Shown one piece after another: positions 20,815-32,463 of a stretch of DNA of 64,000 nt. The translations under genes and the position numbers were made by a program. The notes under the pieces were generated by a model. It made no database searches. It saw only the letters and a program-made list of their open reading frames with translations, and was not told the origin of the DNA. Source of the DNA: Accumulibacter sp. Its GTDB lineage: Bacteria; Pseudomonadota; Gammaproteobacteria; Burkholderiales; Rhodocyclaceae. How positions within the stretch are numbered: position 1 is the first letter of the stretch; every line of letters starts with the position of its first letter. The stretch spans positions 7,687-71,686 of the forward strand of contig NZ_JAMTDX010000072.1 of assembly GCF_023806625.1 (NCBI RefSeq), read 5' to 3'.

Positions 20815-21258
20815 TCAGTCACGCGACGCGTCGGCCCAGCAGTTCGGCGTCTCGTAGAGCCGCACGCGCTCGAGCCGCAACCGGTTCCCGTAGGTATCGC
20901 GGTAGACGCCGTCGAGAATCCGGAAGGCCTCCCTGGCGAGGTTTTCGGCCGTCGGAACGCAGTCGAGGACGACCGTCCGGTGCTCCGGCAGCGAGGCCAG
21001 GAAACGGACGACCGGCAGATCGCCCGCATGCACGAGAAAGGCGTGATCCCAGGCGTCGACGAGGTGCTGCCTGGCCAGCGCGCGGACTTCCGCAAAGTCC
21101 ATCACCATGCCGTTCGCGGCGTCGCCGGGTCGGCTGATGATCTCTCCGGCCAGCGTGATCTCGATCGCGTAGCGGTGTCCGTGCAGGTGGCGGCACTGAC
21201 TCCGGTGATCGGGAATCCGGTGTCCGGCGTCGAACTCTAGGCGACGGGTAATGAGCAT
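20815..21258 (-). CDS. queD: 6-carboxytetrahydropterin synthase QueD
   Basis: This 147-residue protein of the 6-pyruvoyltetrahydropterin synthase fold carries zinc ligands H13, H26 and H28 and catalytic C22 in AGH...CRHLHGH. NGMVMDFAEV and DHAFLV follow. QueD converts dihydroneopterin triphosphate to 6-carboxytetrahydropterin, an early step to 7-deazaguanine and queuosine. It lies 40 bp upstream of pxpB on the same strand but has no metabolic link to it. queF, a later step in the route, lies at 32.5 kb. Confidence 0.92.
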   Translation of the reverse strand: MLITRRLEFDAGHRIPDHRSQCRHLHGHRYAIEITLAGEIISRPGDAANGMVMDFAEVRALARQHLVDAWDHAFLVHAGDLPVVRFLASLPEHRTVVLDCVPTAENLAREAFRILDGVYRDTYGNRLRLERVRLYETPNCWADASRD

Positions 21259-21343
21259 CGTCGGGACGGGCGACTGGGGCCGCTGATTATAGCATCGGCA
21301 CCCGCCGCACCTGCGGCGCGGCTCCGGCCGGCCTGCCGTCGTT

Positions 21344-22207
21344 TCAGGCCTCGGCCAGGCGCTCGTATTCGGCGATCACCTGCGCCCCGAGGAGGATCAC
21401 CGTCGCCGCGATCTCCAGGCTGAACAGCGCGACGACCGCGGTGGCCAGTGGCCCGTAAACGACACTCGCCTTGGACAGCGTGGAAAAGAACCAGACCAGC
21501 ACGTGGCGGATCACCTCCCAGATCGCAGTCGCCGTGAACCCGCCGAACAGCGCATGGCGAAGCTGCAGATGGCCGACCGGCATGACCAGATAGATCGCCG
21601 TCAGGATCAGGCCCTCGGCGCCGAGGCCGAGCAGGTAGAGCAATTCACCCGAGAAGCCGCGCAGCGACCATTCGTAGCCGAAGACGACGACGCTCTCGCG
21701 GGTGATCGCCTCGAGGGCGATCGAGGCGATCGTCACGCCGAGCAGCGCGACTCCGAGCAGCAGGACGAAACAGTAGGGGAGCAGCGCCGAGGTCAGAAAG
21801 TGGCGTTGCTGGGTCTCGGCGCGGTGCGCGAAGATCACTGCCATCGCCTTTTCGAGCACCGAAAAGGCCAGCGAGCTGAAGAAGAGCATCGTCGCCAGCA
21901 ACACCGCGCCGACCGCCGTCCGGTTCTCGAGGAACACCGATATCTCGCGCAGGAAGGTCGCCGACTGGCTCGGCACCAGCCATTCGAGATAGCGCTCGAT
22001 CGTCGCCAGCAGTTCCGCTTCGCTGACCAGGTGCGAGAGCGCGACCACCGACAGGATCAGCAGCGGAACGACCGAGAGCAGCGCGTAATAGGCGATCGCC
22101 GCGGCGAGCAGCAGACCCTGATTCCTGCTGAAGCTGCGCAGCGTCTGCAGGGCAAAGGCGGCCGGGTGCTTGATGACCCGCTCGGTCGACGGGCTGATGA
22201 CGCGCAT
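21344..22207 (-). CDS. YihY/BrkB-family inner membrane protein
   Basis: This 287-residue protein has about six hydrophobic segments. The first is LLLAAAIAYYALLSVVPLLILSVVAL, the typical YihY/BrkB opening. It is annotated across bacteria as the YihY/virulence factor BrkB family; an old link to RNase BN was withdrawn, and its role is unclear. The C-terminus ends VILLGAQVIAEYERLAEA, also typical. It is divergent from the NUDIX gene. Confidence 0.88.
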   Translation of the reverse strand: MRVISPSTERVIKHPAAFALQTLRSFSRNQGLLLAAAIAYYALLSVVPLLILSVVALSHLVSEAELLATIERYLEWLVPSQSATFLREISVFLENRTAVGAVLLATMLFFSSLAFSVLEKAMAVIFAHRAETQQRHFLTSALLPYCFVLLLGVALLGVTIASIALEAITRESVVVFGYEWSLRGFSGELLYLLGLGAEGLILTAIYLVMPVGHLQLRHALFGGFTATAIWEVIRHVLVWFFSTLSKASVVYGPLATAVVALFSLEIAATVILLGAQVIAEYERLAEA

Positions 22208-22391
22208 GCTGGACGAGAATGGTCTGACTGAGGCCTGTTGCCGGGGCGGGCGAGCCGGAACGTCCGGCAGTATGCCTCATTCCCGGCCAGCCCGTCAGCC
22301 CCGACCGCCTCCGCCCCCGGAAGGTGCAGGCGACTGGCGACGCAGGCTGCCGCAGATCGACTACACTCGACCCCCGAAAGGAGTCCAGGCG

Positions 22392-23015
22392 ATGAGCAAC
22401 CGGGATCTCGAGATCATCGAACGCAGGGTCTGCTACCAGGGCTTTTACCGGCTCGAGAGCCTGCGCCTGAGTCACCGCCTGTTTGGCGGCGGAATGAGCC
22501 CGCCGATCGTCCGCGAGGTGATCGAGAAAAGCGACGTCGCCGCCGTTCTGCTCTACGACCCGGCACGCGATGAAGTGGTGATGATCGAACAGTTCCGCGT
22601 CGGTGCCCGCTCCGACCCGCGCGGCCCGTGGCTGATCGAGGTCGTCGCCGGGCTTATCGAAACCGGTGAGACACCCGAAGACGTGGCCCGGCGCGAAGCG
22701 ATCGAGGAGGCAGGGTGCACGGTCAGCGAACTCCTGCCGATAAGCACCTTCTATACCAGCCCGGCGAAGACCTCGCAGCGCATCCATCTCTTCCTCGGCA
22801 GGACCGACAGCGCTGGCGCCGGAGGGATCCACGGACTCGCCGAAGAGGGGGAGGACATCCGCGTCCTCTGCCTGCCCGCCGAAGAGGCGCTGGCCCTCGT
22901 CGAACAGGGACGAGCCGATTCGGCGTGGCCGCTGATCGCGCTGCTCTGGTTTGCCGGTCACCGCGAACGGACTCGGCAGCTCTGGCTCGGGACGGCCGCG
23001 TCGCCCGCCGGCTAG
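22392..23015 (+). CDS. nudF: NUDIX hydrolase, ADP-ribose pyrophosphatase type
   Basis: This 207-residue protein has a Nudix box beginning GLIETGETPEDVARREAIEE and continuing AGC, near residue 90. The context YRLESLRLSHRLFGGGMSP and VIEKSDVAAVLLYDP matches NudF/ADP-ribose diphosphatases. It would hydrolyse ADP-ribose to AMP and ribose-5-phosphate. The start at 22392 gives the normal length; the frame is open further upstream without family similarity. Confidence 0.88.
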   Translation: MSNRDLEIIERRVCYQGFYRLESLRLSHRLFGGGMSPPIVREVIEKSDVAAVLLYDPARDEVVMIEQFRVGARSDPRGPWLIEVVAGLIETGETPEDVARREAIEEAGCTVSELLPISTFYTSPAKTSQRIHLFLGRTDSAGAGGIHGLAEEGEDIRVLCLPAEEALALVEQGRADSAWPLIALLWFAGHRERTRQLWLGTAASPAG

Positions 23016-23022
23016 GCCGGAA

Positions 23023-23508
23023 TCAGAACCTCCCGACGCCGCCGCGGGCGAGTTCGGTGATCAGCCCCGCGGCGGCGAGCTCGCAGAGATCGACGACGCG
23101 ATCGAAGCCCGACTCGGCGCCGTAATAGGGATCCGGGATATCGGTGAGCCCAAGCCCGGCGGCGTAGGGCAGGAAAAGGGCGAGCTTCGGCCGATGCGCT
23201 TCGGCCGAGCGACGACGCAGATCGGCGAGATTCGACTCGTCCATCGCCAGGATCCGGTCGAAGCGTTCGAAATCGGTGTCCGAGACGGCCCGGGCGCGCA
23301 GCCTCGACAGGTCGTAGCCGCGCCTCGCCGCGACGCGGCGCGCCCGTGGGTCGGGTGCCTCGCCGGCGTGATAGTGGCCGTGCGTGCCGGCCGAGTCGAA
23401 AGCGAACAGCGACGAGAGACCCTGACGCTGCGCCATCGTCCGGGTGACGACCTCGGCGATTGGCGACCGACAGATGTTGCCCATGCACACGAAGAGGATC
23501 CGGACCAT
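23023..23508 (-). CDS. Low-molecular-weight protein-tyrosine phosphatase
   Basis: This 161-residue protein has the active-site loop VCMGNICRSP (nucleophile C8, Arg14) close to the N-terminus. The general-acid segment IPDPYYG lies near residue 125. It dephosphorylates phosphotyrosine; in Gram-negative bacteria such enzymes often act on polysaccharide co-polymerases, but no such partner is nearby. An upstream in-frame ATG at 23553 would add 15 non-conserved residues, and the conserved MVRILFVC start is preferred. The gene start lies just downstream of the peptide deformylase stop region. Confidence 0.9.
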   Translation of the reverse strand: MVRILFVCMGNICRSPIAEVVTRTMAQRQGLSSLFAFDSAGTHGHYHAGEAPDPRARRVAARRGYDLSRLRARAVSDTDFERFDRILAMDESNLADLRRRSAEAHRPKLALFLPYAAGLGLTDIPDPYYGAESGFDRVVDLCELAAAGLITELARGGVGRF

Positions 23509-23539
23509 GCCGACGGCGCTCTGTGGCCTGCGCTGACGC

Positions 23540-24073
23540 TCACTCGGCGACACCGGCGCCTCCGGCTGGAAACAGTTCGTCGACGAAACCGAAGCGCGTG
23601 AAGTCGCGGATGCGCATCGGGTAGAGGATGCCGTCGAGGTGGTCGCATTCGTGCTGCACGACCCGCGCGTGGAAGCCGGCTACCGTGCGCTCGATCGGCT
23701 GGCCGAGGGCATCGCGGCCGACGTAGTGCACCCGGCTCCAGCGTGGGACCCAGCCACGCAGGCCGGGAACCGACAGGCAGCCCTCCCAGCCCTCCTCGGT
23801 CTCCGGCGAGAGCGGCGAGAGGCGCGGGTTGATCAGCACCGTGCGCGGAACGACCTCGGCGTCGGGATAGCGCGGATTGCCCTCGACGGCGAAGATCACC
23901 ACGCGCAGATCGACGCCGATCTGCGGCGCGGCGAGCCCGGCACCCGCGAGATCGCGCATCGTGTCCTCCATGTCGGCGATCAGCGCGTCGAGTTCCGGCG
24001 TGTCGAAGTGCTCGACTTCCCTCGCCCTGCGCCACAGGCGCGGGTCCCCCATGCGCAGCACCGGCCTAATCAT
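23540..24073 (-). CDS. def: Peptide deformylase
   Basis: This 177-residue metalloenzyme removes the formyl group from nascent N-termini. Motif 1 is GLAAPQIG (46-53), motif 2 is EGCLS (97-101), and motif 3 is HECDH (141-145) with its two His metal ligands. Such a copy away from fmt is often a second deformylase. The stop of the MTAP/MTIP gene overlaps its start, so it is co-transcribed with the purine salvage genes. Confidence 0.95.
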   Translation of the reverse strand: MIRPVLRMGDPRLWRRAREVEHFDTPELDALIADMEDTMRDLAGAGLAAPQIGVDLRVVIFAVEGNPRYPDAEVVPRTVLINPRLSPLSPETEEGWEGCLSVPGLRGWVPRWSRVHYVGRDALGQPIERTVAGFHARVVQHECDHLDGILYPMRIRDFTRFGFVDELFPAGGAGVAE

Positions 24074-24809
24074 CGCCGGTCACCAGCGCTTCGATGATCG
24101 CCCGGACGCGCCCCATCGCGGCATCGAGGACGGCGTGGATGTCGTCGATGCGGATCGCCTGGCGGCTGCCACCCCGACCGGCGGCACGGTTGGCGACGAC
24201 GTTGATCGCCGCGTAAGGAAGCGCCAGCTCCCTGGCCAGCGCGGCTTCGGGCATCCCGGTCATGCCGACGACGTCGGCGCCCTCGCGTTCGAGTCGGTCG
24301 ATCTCCGCCGCCGTCTCGAGTCGCGGCCCCTGGGTCGCCGCGTAGACCGCCGAATCGCTGACTGCCAGACCGAGCGTTGCGGCGACCTGGCCGATCCTGC
24401 TGCGCAGACGCTGGTCGTAGGGCTCGGTGAAATCGACATGCGCGACGGGCCGCTCCGGCCACTCGTGGTAGGTCGACTCGCGTCCCCAGGTGTAGTCGAT
24501 GATCTGGTGCGGAATGACCAGATCGCCGGGCTCGAGGTCCGCCCGGATGCTGCCGACGGCAGCGACGGCGACGATGCCCGCCGGCGCACAGCCGGCAATC
24601 GCCCAGAGGTTCGCCCGGTAATTCACCTGATGCGGCGGGATGCGGTGCTCGTCTCCGTGTCGCGCGAGGAAGACGGCCGGCCGGCCGGCGATCCGGCCGA
24701 AGGTCAGCGCCGCCGATGGCTCCCCGTACGGGGTTTCGGGCAGCTGTCGGTGCGACACCTCGAGACTGTCCAGGCGGGAGAGCCCGCTACCACCGATGAT
24801 CGCCAACAT
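24066..24809 (-). CDS. S-methyl-5'-thioadenosine/thioinosine phosphorylase
   Basis: This 247-residue protein belongs to the MTAP branch of purine nucleoside phosphorylases. It begins [10 protein letters not shown] (phosphate loop) and has [22 protein letters not shown] and [21 protein letters not shown]. It would recover purine base and 5-methylthioribose-1-phosphate. Some proteobacteria use methylthioinosine instead of methylthioadenosine, and I cannot settle the choice by eye. The start has GAGGGAG upstream. It overlaps the deformylase gene by 8 bp and follows hpt by 11 bp. Confidence 0.88.
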   Translation of the reverse strand: MLAIIGGSGLSRLDSLEVSHRQLPETPYGEPSAALTFGRIAGRPAVFLARHGDEHRIPPHQVNYRANLWAIAGCAPAGIVAVAAVGSIRADLEPGDLVIPHQIIDYTWGRESTYHEWPERPVAHVDFTEPYDQRLRSRIGQVAATLGLAVSDSAVYAATQGPRLETAAEIDRLEREGADVVGMTGMPEAALARELALPYAAINVVANRAAGRGGSRQAIRIDDIHAVLDAAMGRVRAIIEALVTGDD

Positions 24810-24820
24810 CCCCCGCTCCC

Positions 24821-25369
24821 TCAATTCTCGCGCAGCGCATAGATCGCCGGCAGGTTGCGCCACGCGCCGCGAACGTCCATCCCGTAACCGAAGAGAAAGC
24901 GGTCGGGTACCGTCAGGGCGACGAAATCGGCCTCGATCGGTTTCTTCCTGCCGATCATCTTGTCGGCGAGAACCGCCGTGTAGCAGGCCCGCGCGCCGCG
25001 CTGCAGCAGGCGGTCGCGGATCGCGGCGAGCGTCAGCCCTTCGTCGAGGATGTCGTCGACGAGCAGAACCGTCCGCCCGGCGACCGGGAGCATCGGCTCG
25101 ACGCGCCACGAGATCTCGCCGCCGGCCGTCCGCTGGCCGTAACGGCTGACCTGGACGTAGTCGAAATCGAGCGGGAAGGTGAGCAGGGTCATCAGCTGAC
25201 CGGCAAGCGGCAGGCCGCCGTTCATCACGCAGAGCAACAGCGGGTTGCTCTCGCGCAGCCGCTCGCTGATCTCGCGCGCGACGCGGCCGACCGCCGCGGC
25301 GACCGTCTCCGCCGAGTGGATCATGTCGGCCGCCGCGAGGATGGCCAGCGACTGTCTCGGGTCGGTCAT
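24821..25369 (-). CDS. hpt: Hypoxanthine-guanine phosphoribosyltransferase
   Basis: This 182-residue type I phosphoribosyltransferase has the PRPP-binding motif VLLVDDILDEGLTL. A PPi-loop region is CVMNGGLPLAG. It converts hypoxanthine or guanine plus PRPP into IMP or GMP. The MTAP/MTIP gene directly downstream supplies a purine base, so the pair forms a salvage unit. Confidence 0.9.
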   Translation of the reverse strand: MTDPRQSLAILAAADMIHSAETVAAAVGRVAREISERLRESNPLLLCVMNGGLPLAGQLMTLLTFPLDFDYVQVSRYGQRTAGGEISWRVEPMLPVAGRTVLLVDDILDEGLTLAAIRDRLLQRGARACYTAVLADKMIGRKKPIEADFVALTVPDRFLFGYGMDVRGAWRNLPAIYALREN

Positions 25370-25451
25370 CGCTGTGGACGCCCCGCCCGGCGCGCCGCGC
25401 TGGCCGGCACCGGCCGCGCCCGCGTGGTCGACCGGTGCACCGGGTGCGGCC

Positions 25452-27491
<2,040 letters not shown>

Positions 27492-28748
27492 TCAGGCAAA
27501 CAGGCGCTGCGCCAGCGCCCGGCCCGCCGGCAGGTGCCGCAAGGCCATCGACGCCTGGAACTGCGCCACCTGGCGGCGGATCGGCTCGATCGCCGCGTCG
27601 GACAGCGGACGGCGGTTGTCGTCGACGACCGCACCGTGCAGCGCGTCGGCGAAGCGCCGCGCCTGCTCGACCATCTGGATGAGCACGCGATCACCGTTGC
27701 CGACCCGGGGCACGTCGAGCAGGAAGGTCACCCCGTGGGTCGCCAGGCTGCGCATCGTCTCGGTCGAAAAAGGCTGGTCTTCCTGATTGAGGAGCACATA
27801 GAGGACGTTGCCTTCGTCGTCGCAGCGCGCGAAGCGCCCTTCCCCGTCGAGAACCATGCCGGCCGACTCGGCCAGGCCGCGCAGCTTGGTTCCCGCGAAG
27901 ACCTGTCCCTGGCTGACCACGTTGATGCCGATCTGGATATCGACGCCGGCGCAGAACTCGTCGAGTTCGGCGGCCATCGCCAGCGCCGGTTCGCGCAGGG
28001 GCAGCTCGACGACCCCGAGCAGTTCATCGGCGAGTTCCTGCATCGCCACGTGAAAGACCGACAGGTCACCGTCACGAACCGGACCCTTGCGGTCGACGAG
28101 CTGCAGGCCGACGCGAATGTGCCGATACGCACAGTCGCTGTCCTCGGCGATCGGCTCCCACTCGTGCGACTCCTCATTGAAACCGATCCAGTTGACCGGT
28201 TTGCCGAGCCGGGCAATCGCCGCCCGCTGCGCCTCGAAGATCTGGTACGCTCCCGCGGACTCGGACAGTTCGATCGCCGCGATGTAGTCGATCGCCGGCG
28301 ACAGCAGGTACAGCGGCGCCGTTCCGGACCTCGGGTCCGGCCGCTCTTCGCCGCCCGGTTTCCGCGCCGGCTCGCGCCTGGCCGACTGAGAAACGACCGG
28401 CCTTTCGGCTGGCGACTGGAATGGCGGGGTCTGCAGGGTCGCCGCCGTCTCGCCTTCTGCGCCGTCCTCTGCGAAGTCTGCCTCGCCACGCAGCAAGGGT
28501 TCGACGCGCTGCTCACCCGGGCGCCTGGCCGCGCCGCCAACGGCCGAGCGCGCCCCGGCGTCGCCGGGCGACTCGTCAGCCGCGGCACCGCTGTCGAACC
28601 CGTCGTCGAGCAGGACGTCGGTCTGCCTCGAGCTGAGCAGTTCGTCCGCCAGCTTGCGATGCCGGCGCTCCTGCCACTTGTTGTAGATCACGACGCCGAT
28701 CACTGCGGCGGCGCCGAGGCCGATCATCCCCATCTGCAAATCGGTCAT
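27492..28748 (-). CDS. zipA: Cell division protein ZipA
   Basis: This 418-residue protein has an N-terminal membrane anchor (residues about 5-22, MGMIGLGAAAVIGVVIYNKW) and a charged, Pro/Ala-rich linker. The C-terminal ZipA FtsZ-binding domain covers about 280-418, with the segment IQIGINVVSQGQVFAGTKLRGLAE. ZipA tethers FtsZ to the inner membrane. It lies 8 bp downstream of smc and 18 bp upstream of ligA. Confidence 0.9.
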   Translation of the reverse strand: MTDLQMGMIGLGAAAVIGVVIYNKWQERRHRKLADELLSSRQTDVLLDDGFDSGAAADESPGDAGARSAVGGAARRPGEQRVEPLLRGEADFAEDGAEGETAATLQTPPFQSPAERPVVSQSARREPARKPGGEERPDPRSGTAPLYLLSPAIDYIAAIELSESAGAYQIFEAQRAAIARLGKPVNWIGFNEESHEWEPIAEDSDCAYRHIRVGLQLVDRKGPVRDGDLSVFHVAMQELADELLGVVELPLREPALAMAAELDEFCAGVDIQIGINVVSQGQVFAGTKLRGLAESAGMVLDGEGRFARCDDEGNVLYVLLNQEDQPFSTETMRSLATHGVTFLLDVPRVGNGDRVLIQMVEQARRFADALHGAVVDDNRRPLSDAAIEPIRRQVAQFQASMALRHLPAGRALAQRLFA

Positions 28749-28756
28749 CCTGATTC

Positions 28757-31700
28757 CTAAACGAGTTGCTCGCGCATGCGTAGCGCTTCTTCCATGTCGA
28801 CTTCGACGATCCGCGACACTCCGGACTCCTGCATCGTCACGCCGACGAGCTGTTGCGCCATCTCCATGGTGATCTTGTTGTGGCTGATGAACACGAACTG
28901 CGTATTGGCCGACATCCGCCGGACCATGTCGCAGAAGCGTTCGGTATTCGTATCGTCGAGCGGCGCGTCGACTTCGTCAAGCAGGCAGAAGGGCGCCGGA
29001 TTGAGCTGGAACATCGAAAAGACCAGGGCAATCGCGCTCAACGCCTTCTCTCCGCCGGAAAGCAGCTGAATCGTCGAGTTCTTTTTGCCCGGCGGCTGCG
29101 CCATGACCTGCACGCCGGCGTCGAGGATCTCGTCGCCGGTCATGATCAGGCGCGCCTCCCCGCCGCCGAACAGCGAGGGAAACAGCTCGCCGAAGTGGCG
29201 GTTTACCGAATCGTACGTACTCTGCAACAGGTCACGCGTCTCGCGATCGATGCGCCGGATCGCGTTCTCGAGCGTCTCCATCGCCTGCGTCAGATCCTCT
29301 GACTGCTCGTCGAGGTAGCCCTTGCGCTCACGGGCCGCATCGAGCTCGTCGAGCGCCGCGAGGTTGACCGCGCCGAGCGCATCGATCGACCTCTGCAGCG
29401 CAGCAATCGCGTTCTGCAGACCGCCCGGGCGCGTCGCTCCGAGTTCGGCGGCGAGGCTCTGCTCGTCGGCACCGACCGCGGCGAGCTGAGCGGCAAACTG
29501 CTCGAAGCCGAGCAACGCCGCCTGCTCCTTGAGCCGCAGTTCGCCGATCCGCTCGCGCAACGGTTCGAGGCTCTGCTCGACGACCAGACGCTGCTCGTCG
29601 AGCGTGCGCAGACCAGCCGCCGCTGCTTCGAGTGCGTCGCGCGCCTCGGCCAGCGCGTGCTCGGCGGCGACGCGCTGCGCCAGCGCAGCCTGCAGCCTCG
29701 GCTCGAGGTCTTCGGCCTGGAGCGCCAAGGCGTGCTCCTCGCAGCGCGCCAGCTCGTCAGCGATCCGCTCGAGTTGCTGGCTGGCCAGAGTGCGGTTGCC
29801 GGCCAGTTCGTGCAGCTTGTTCCGGCATTCGCGCTGCGAGAACTCGGCCTCGCGCAGCGCGCGTTCCGCGCCGCTCGCCTGTTCGCGTTCGCCGCGCAAC
29901 TCGCGCTCCGCCTCCTCGTGCTGCTCGCGCAGCGAAAGCATGACGCCGCGCAGTTCGCCCAGCTGGAGGTCGATCGCTTCGATCGCCTCTTCGGCGATGA
30001 CCAGACGCTCCCTTTCGGCTTCCTGCTCGGCGACCATTTCGGCGAGGCTTTCGTCGATCTGTGCCTGCCGCTCGCGGAAGCGCTCCTGCGCCTGGGCCAG
30101 CTTGAGCGCCTCGACTTGCAGACCATGAGCCCTGTCCTGGAGTTCGCCGACGCGCTGCCGGGAATCGTGCACCGCGCGCTGGGCGTCGGCCAGTTGCTGC
30201 TCGGTCGCCGCAAGGCTCTGCTGGGCGTGCGCGACGGTCGCCTCGCGCTCGGCGATCACGCCGACCAGCGAGTCGATTTCGCGCTGGCGCTCGAGCAGTC
30301 CGTGCGCGCTGCTGTCCGGCGCGAAGAAAGTGATGCTCTGCCGCGTGACGATGTCGCCTCCAGGCGTCACACAGCATCCGCCGGAAGGCAAGTGCCGGCG
30401 CCGGGCGAGCGCAGTCGAGAGATCCGGGGCGGTGAACACGGATTCGAGCCATTCGGCGACGACCGAGGCCCACTGGGGGTGAGCGCAACGGATGCGCGCG
30501 AGCAACCGCTCGGCTCCGGCCGGCGTCGCTCCGGCCGGCGTCTCTCCGGCCGCCCCAGCGGCTTCGGCAATCAGCAGCGTCAATCGCGCCCCCGGCCGCT
30601 CGCGACTCCACGCGGCGTCGGCTGCCGCTGCGGGCAGCGCCGCCAGCCTCTCACGGAGCAGTGCTTCGACCGCGTCTTCCCAGCCTGCCTCGACGTGCAG
30701 CGACCGCCACAGCGGCTGCGCGTCATCGAGCCGGTGCCGGCGCAGCCAGTCGCCGAGTTTGCCGTCGTTCTGCAGGCGCTGCTGCAGCTGCTGCAGCGCC
30801 AGGCGCCGGGCATTGGCCTCGGCGCGCTCCTTCTGTGCGTGCTGGACTTCCGCGAGCACTTCCCGCCGCCGCTGCTCGAGACGTGGCAGCTCATCCTGCA
30901 GGCGCTTCTGGCTCGCCTGAGCCTCGCCGATGCGCATGCGGAGTTCGCCGAGTTCCTCGTGCCGGTCGGCCAGAGCGGCCGCGTCGGGAACCGGCATCGC
31001 CTGGCGCTCGTGCGCCAGGCGATCCTTGCGGCTGACGATGATCTGCAGCGAACGCTGGGCATGCCCGCGGTTGGCCTGCTCGACGTGCAGACGCTGTTCG
31101 GAACGGGCGATCTCCGCGCGCTGACGATTGAGCGCTTCGAGCGCCTTGGCGTGTCGGTCCTCGGCGAGCGGCAGGCGCTCCTGGCGGGCTTCCCAGCGCA
31201 GCCTTCCGTCCTCGACGCGAGCATCGGCGAGCGCCTGCAACTCCAGCCAGCGCTCCTCGTCGGCGGACAGCCTCGTCGCCTGCGCCTGCCAGTGCGCCTG
31301 GTCGTCGGCGAGTTGGGCCAGCCGAGTCTCGTACTCGCGACGCGACTCTCGGCGATGGCGGATCTCGGCCTCGAGTCGCGCGACTTCGGCGTTCGCCGTG
31401 AACAGCGCGGCCTGCGCCGAATGCACGCCGTCGCTCGCCGAAAAGTGCGCCTCGCGAGCTTCCTCGACGACCCGCTCGAGGTGACGCAAGCGCGCGTTGC
31501 TCGCCTCCAGGTCGGCGCTGGCCTGTCCGACCTCGCTGGCCAGCCGATCAGCTTCGCTGCGCGCCTCGTTGCGCCGGATCAGCCAGAGCAGCTGCTGTTT
31601 GCGCGCGAGCTGGTCGCTATACTCGCGATACTGCCGAGCGACGCCGGCCTGTTCCTCGAGGCGCTCCATCTGCGCGGCGAGTTCGAGGCGGATGTCCTCG

Positions 31701-32281
31701 ACGCGAGCCAGGTTCTCGCGCGTGTCGGCCAGCCGGTTCTCGGTCTCCTTGCGCCTTTCCTTGTAGCGGGTCACCCCGGCGGCCTCCTCGAGGAATACCC
31801 GCAGTTCGTCGGGACGCGCCTCGATGATCCGCGAGATCGTCCCCTGGCCGATGATCGCGTAGGCCCGCGGGCCGAGACCGGTGCCGAGGAAGAGATCGGT
31901 CACGTCCTTCCGCCGGACGTGGAGGTTGTTGATGTAGTACTCGGACTGGCCGTTGCGGGTAAGCAACCGCCTGACCGAGAGTTCGCCGTACTGCGACCAT
32001 TGGCCGCCGAGCCGGCCGAGCGAGTTGTCGAAGACCAGTTCGACCGAGGCCCGCGAGACCGGCTTGCGCGTCCCCGAGCCGTTGAAGATCACGTCCTGCA
32101 TCGACTCTCCGCGCAGTTCGGAGGCCTTCGACTCGCCGAGCACCCAGCGAACCGAATCGATCACGTTCGACTTGCCGCAGCCGTTCGGACCGACGACGCC
32201 GACGAGCTGACCGGGAAAGGCGAGCGTCGTCGGATCGACGAAGGACTTGAAGCCGGCGAGTTTGAGCTTGGTCAGGCGCAT
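28757..32281 (-). CDS. smc: Chromosome segregation protein SMC
   Basis: This 1174-residue SMC ATPase has Walker A GPNGCGKSN near residue 32 and long coiled coils. A hinge lies at about residues 500-670. The C-terminal ABC signature LLSGGEKALSAIAL is followed by Walker B CLLDEVDAPLDDTN. SMC with ScpAB organises and separates chromosomes. The start at 32281 gives the conserved N-terminus MRLTKLKLAGFKSFVDPT; the 61 codons open upstream are promoter DNA. A short 15-bp tandem repeat at 30513-30552 lies in the hinge coding region. Confidence 0.97.
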   Translation of the reverse strand: MRLTKLKLAGFKSFVDPTTLAFPGQLVGVVGPNGCGKSNVIDSVRWVLGESKASELRGESMQDVIFNGSGTRKPVSRASVELVFDNSLGRLGGQWSQYGELSVRRLLTRNGQSEYYINNLHVRRKDVTDLFLGTGLGPRAYAIIGQGTISRIIEARPDELRVFLEEAAGVTRYKERRKETENRLADTRENLARVEDIRLELAAQMERLEEQAGVARQYREYSDQLARKQQLLWLIRRNEARSEADRLASEVGQASADLEASNARLRHLERVVEEAREAHFSASDGVHSAQAALFTANAEVARLEAEIRHRRESRREYETRLAQLADDQAHWQAQATRLSADEERWLELQALADARVEDGRLRWEARQERLPLAEDRHAKALEALNRQRAEIARSEQRLHVEQANRGHAQRSLQIIVSRKDRLAHERQAMPVPDAAALADRHEELGELRMRIGEAQASQKRLQDELPRLEQRRREVLAEVQHAQKERAEANARRLALQQLQQRLQNDGKLGDWLRRHRLDDAQPLWRSLHVEAGWEDAVEALLRERLAALPAAAADAAWSRERPGARLTLLIAEAAGAAGETPAGATPAGAERLLARIRCAHPQWASVVAEWLESVFTAPDLSTALARRRHLPSGGCCVTPGGDIVTRQSITFFAPDSSAHGLLERQREIDSLVGVIAEREATVAHAQQSLAATEQQLADAQRAVHDSRQRVGELQDRAHGLQVEALKLAQAQERFRERQAQIDESLAEMVAEQEAERERLVIAEEAIEAIDLQLGELRGVMLSLREQHEEAERELRGEREQASGAERALREAEFSQRECRNKLHELAGNRTLASQQLERIADELARCEEHALALQAEDLEPRLQAALAQRVAAEHALAEARDALEAAAAGLRTLDEQRLVVEQSLEPLRERIGELRLKEQAALLGFEQFAAQLAAVGADEQSLAAELGATRPGGLQNAIAALQRSIDALGAVNLAALDELDAARERKGYLDEQSEDLTQAMETLENAIRRIDRETRDLLQSTYDSVNRHFGELFPSLFGGGEARLIMTGDEILDAGVQVMAQPPGKKNSTIQLLSGGEKALSAIALVFSMFQLNPAPFCLLDEVDAPLDDTNTERFCDMVRRMSANTQFVFISHNKITMEMAQQLVGVTMQESGVSRIVEVDMEEALRMREQLV

Positions 32282-32407
32282 GAGCACGATAGCGGCAGGG
32301 CGAGCCGCGCCCGGAGAGAAGCCGGGCGGTTTCCGCATGGACGACCCGCCCCACTGCCCGGAACCGGCCGACGCCAACCCGAGCCGCGGAATGCGGCCAT
32401 CGCGAAT

Positions 32408-32413
32408 TATAAT
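32408..32413 (+). promoter_or_regulatory. Shared -10-like AT-rich element between smc and queF
   Basis: AATTATAATAT around 32405-32415 contains TATAAT on the plus strand, and a -10-like hexamer can also be read on the minus strand. It is the only AT-rich stretch in the smc-queF divergent gap and sits about 50 bp before queF. No convincing -35 was found for either direction. Confidence 0.35.
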
Positions 32414-32463
32414 ATCATCCTCGTCGCAGGCTTCGCCCGTCAGAGAATACCCTTGAAAAATCA

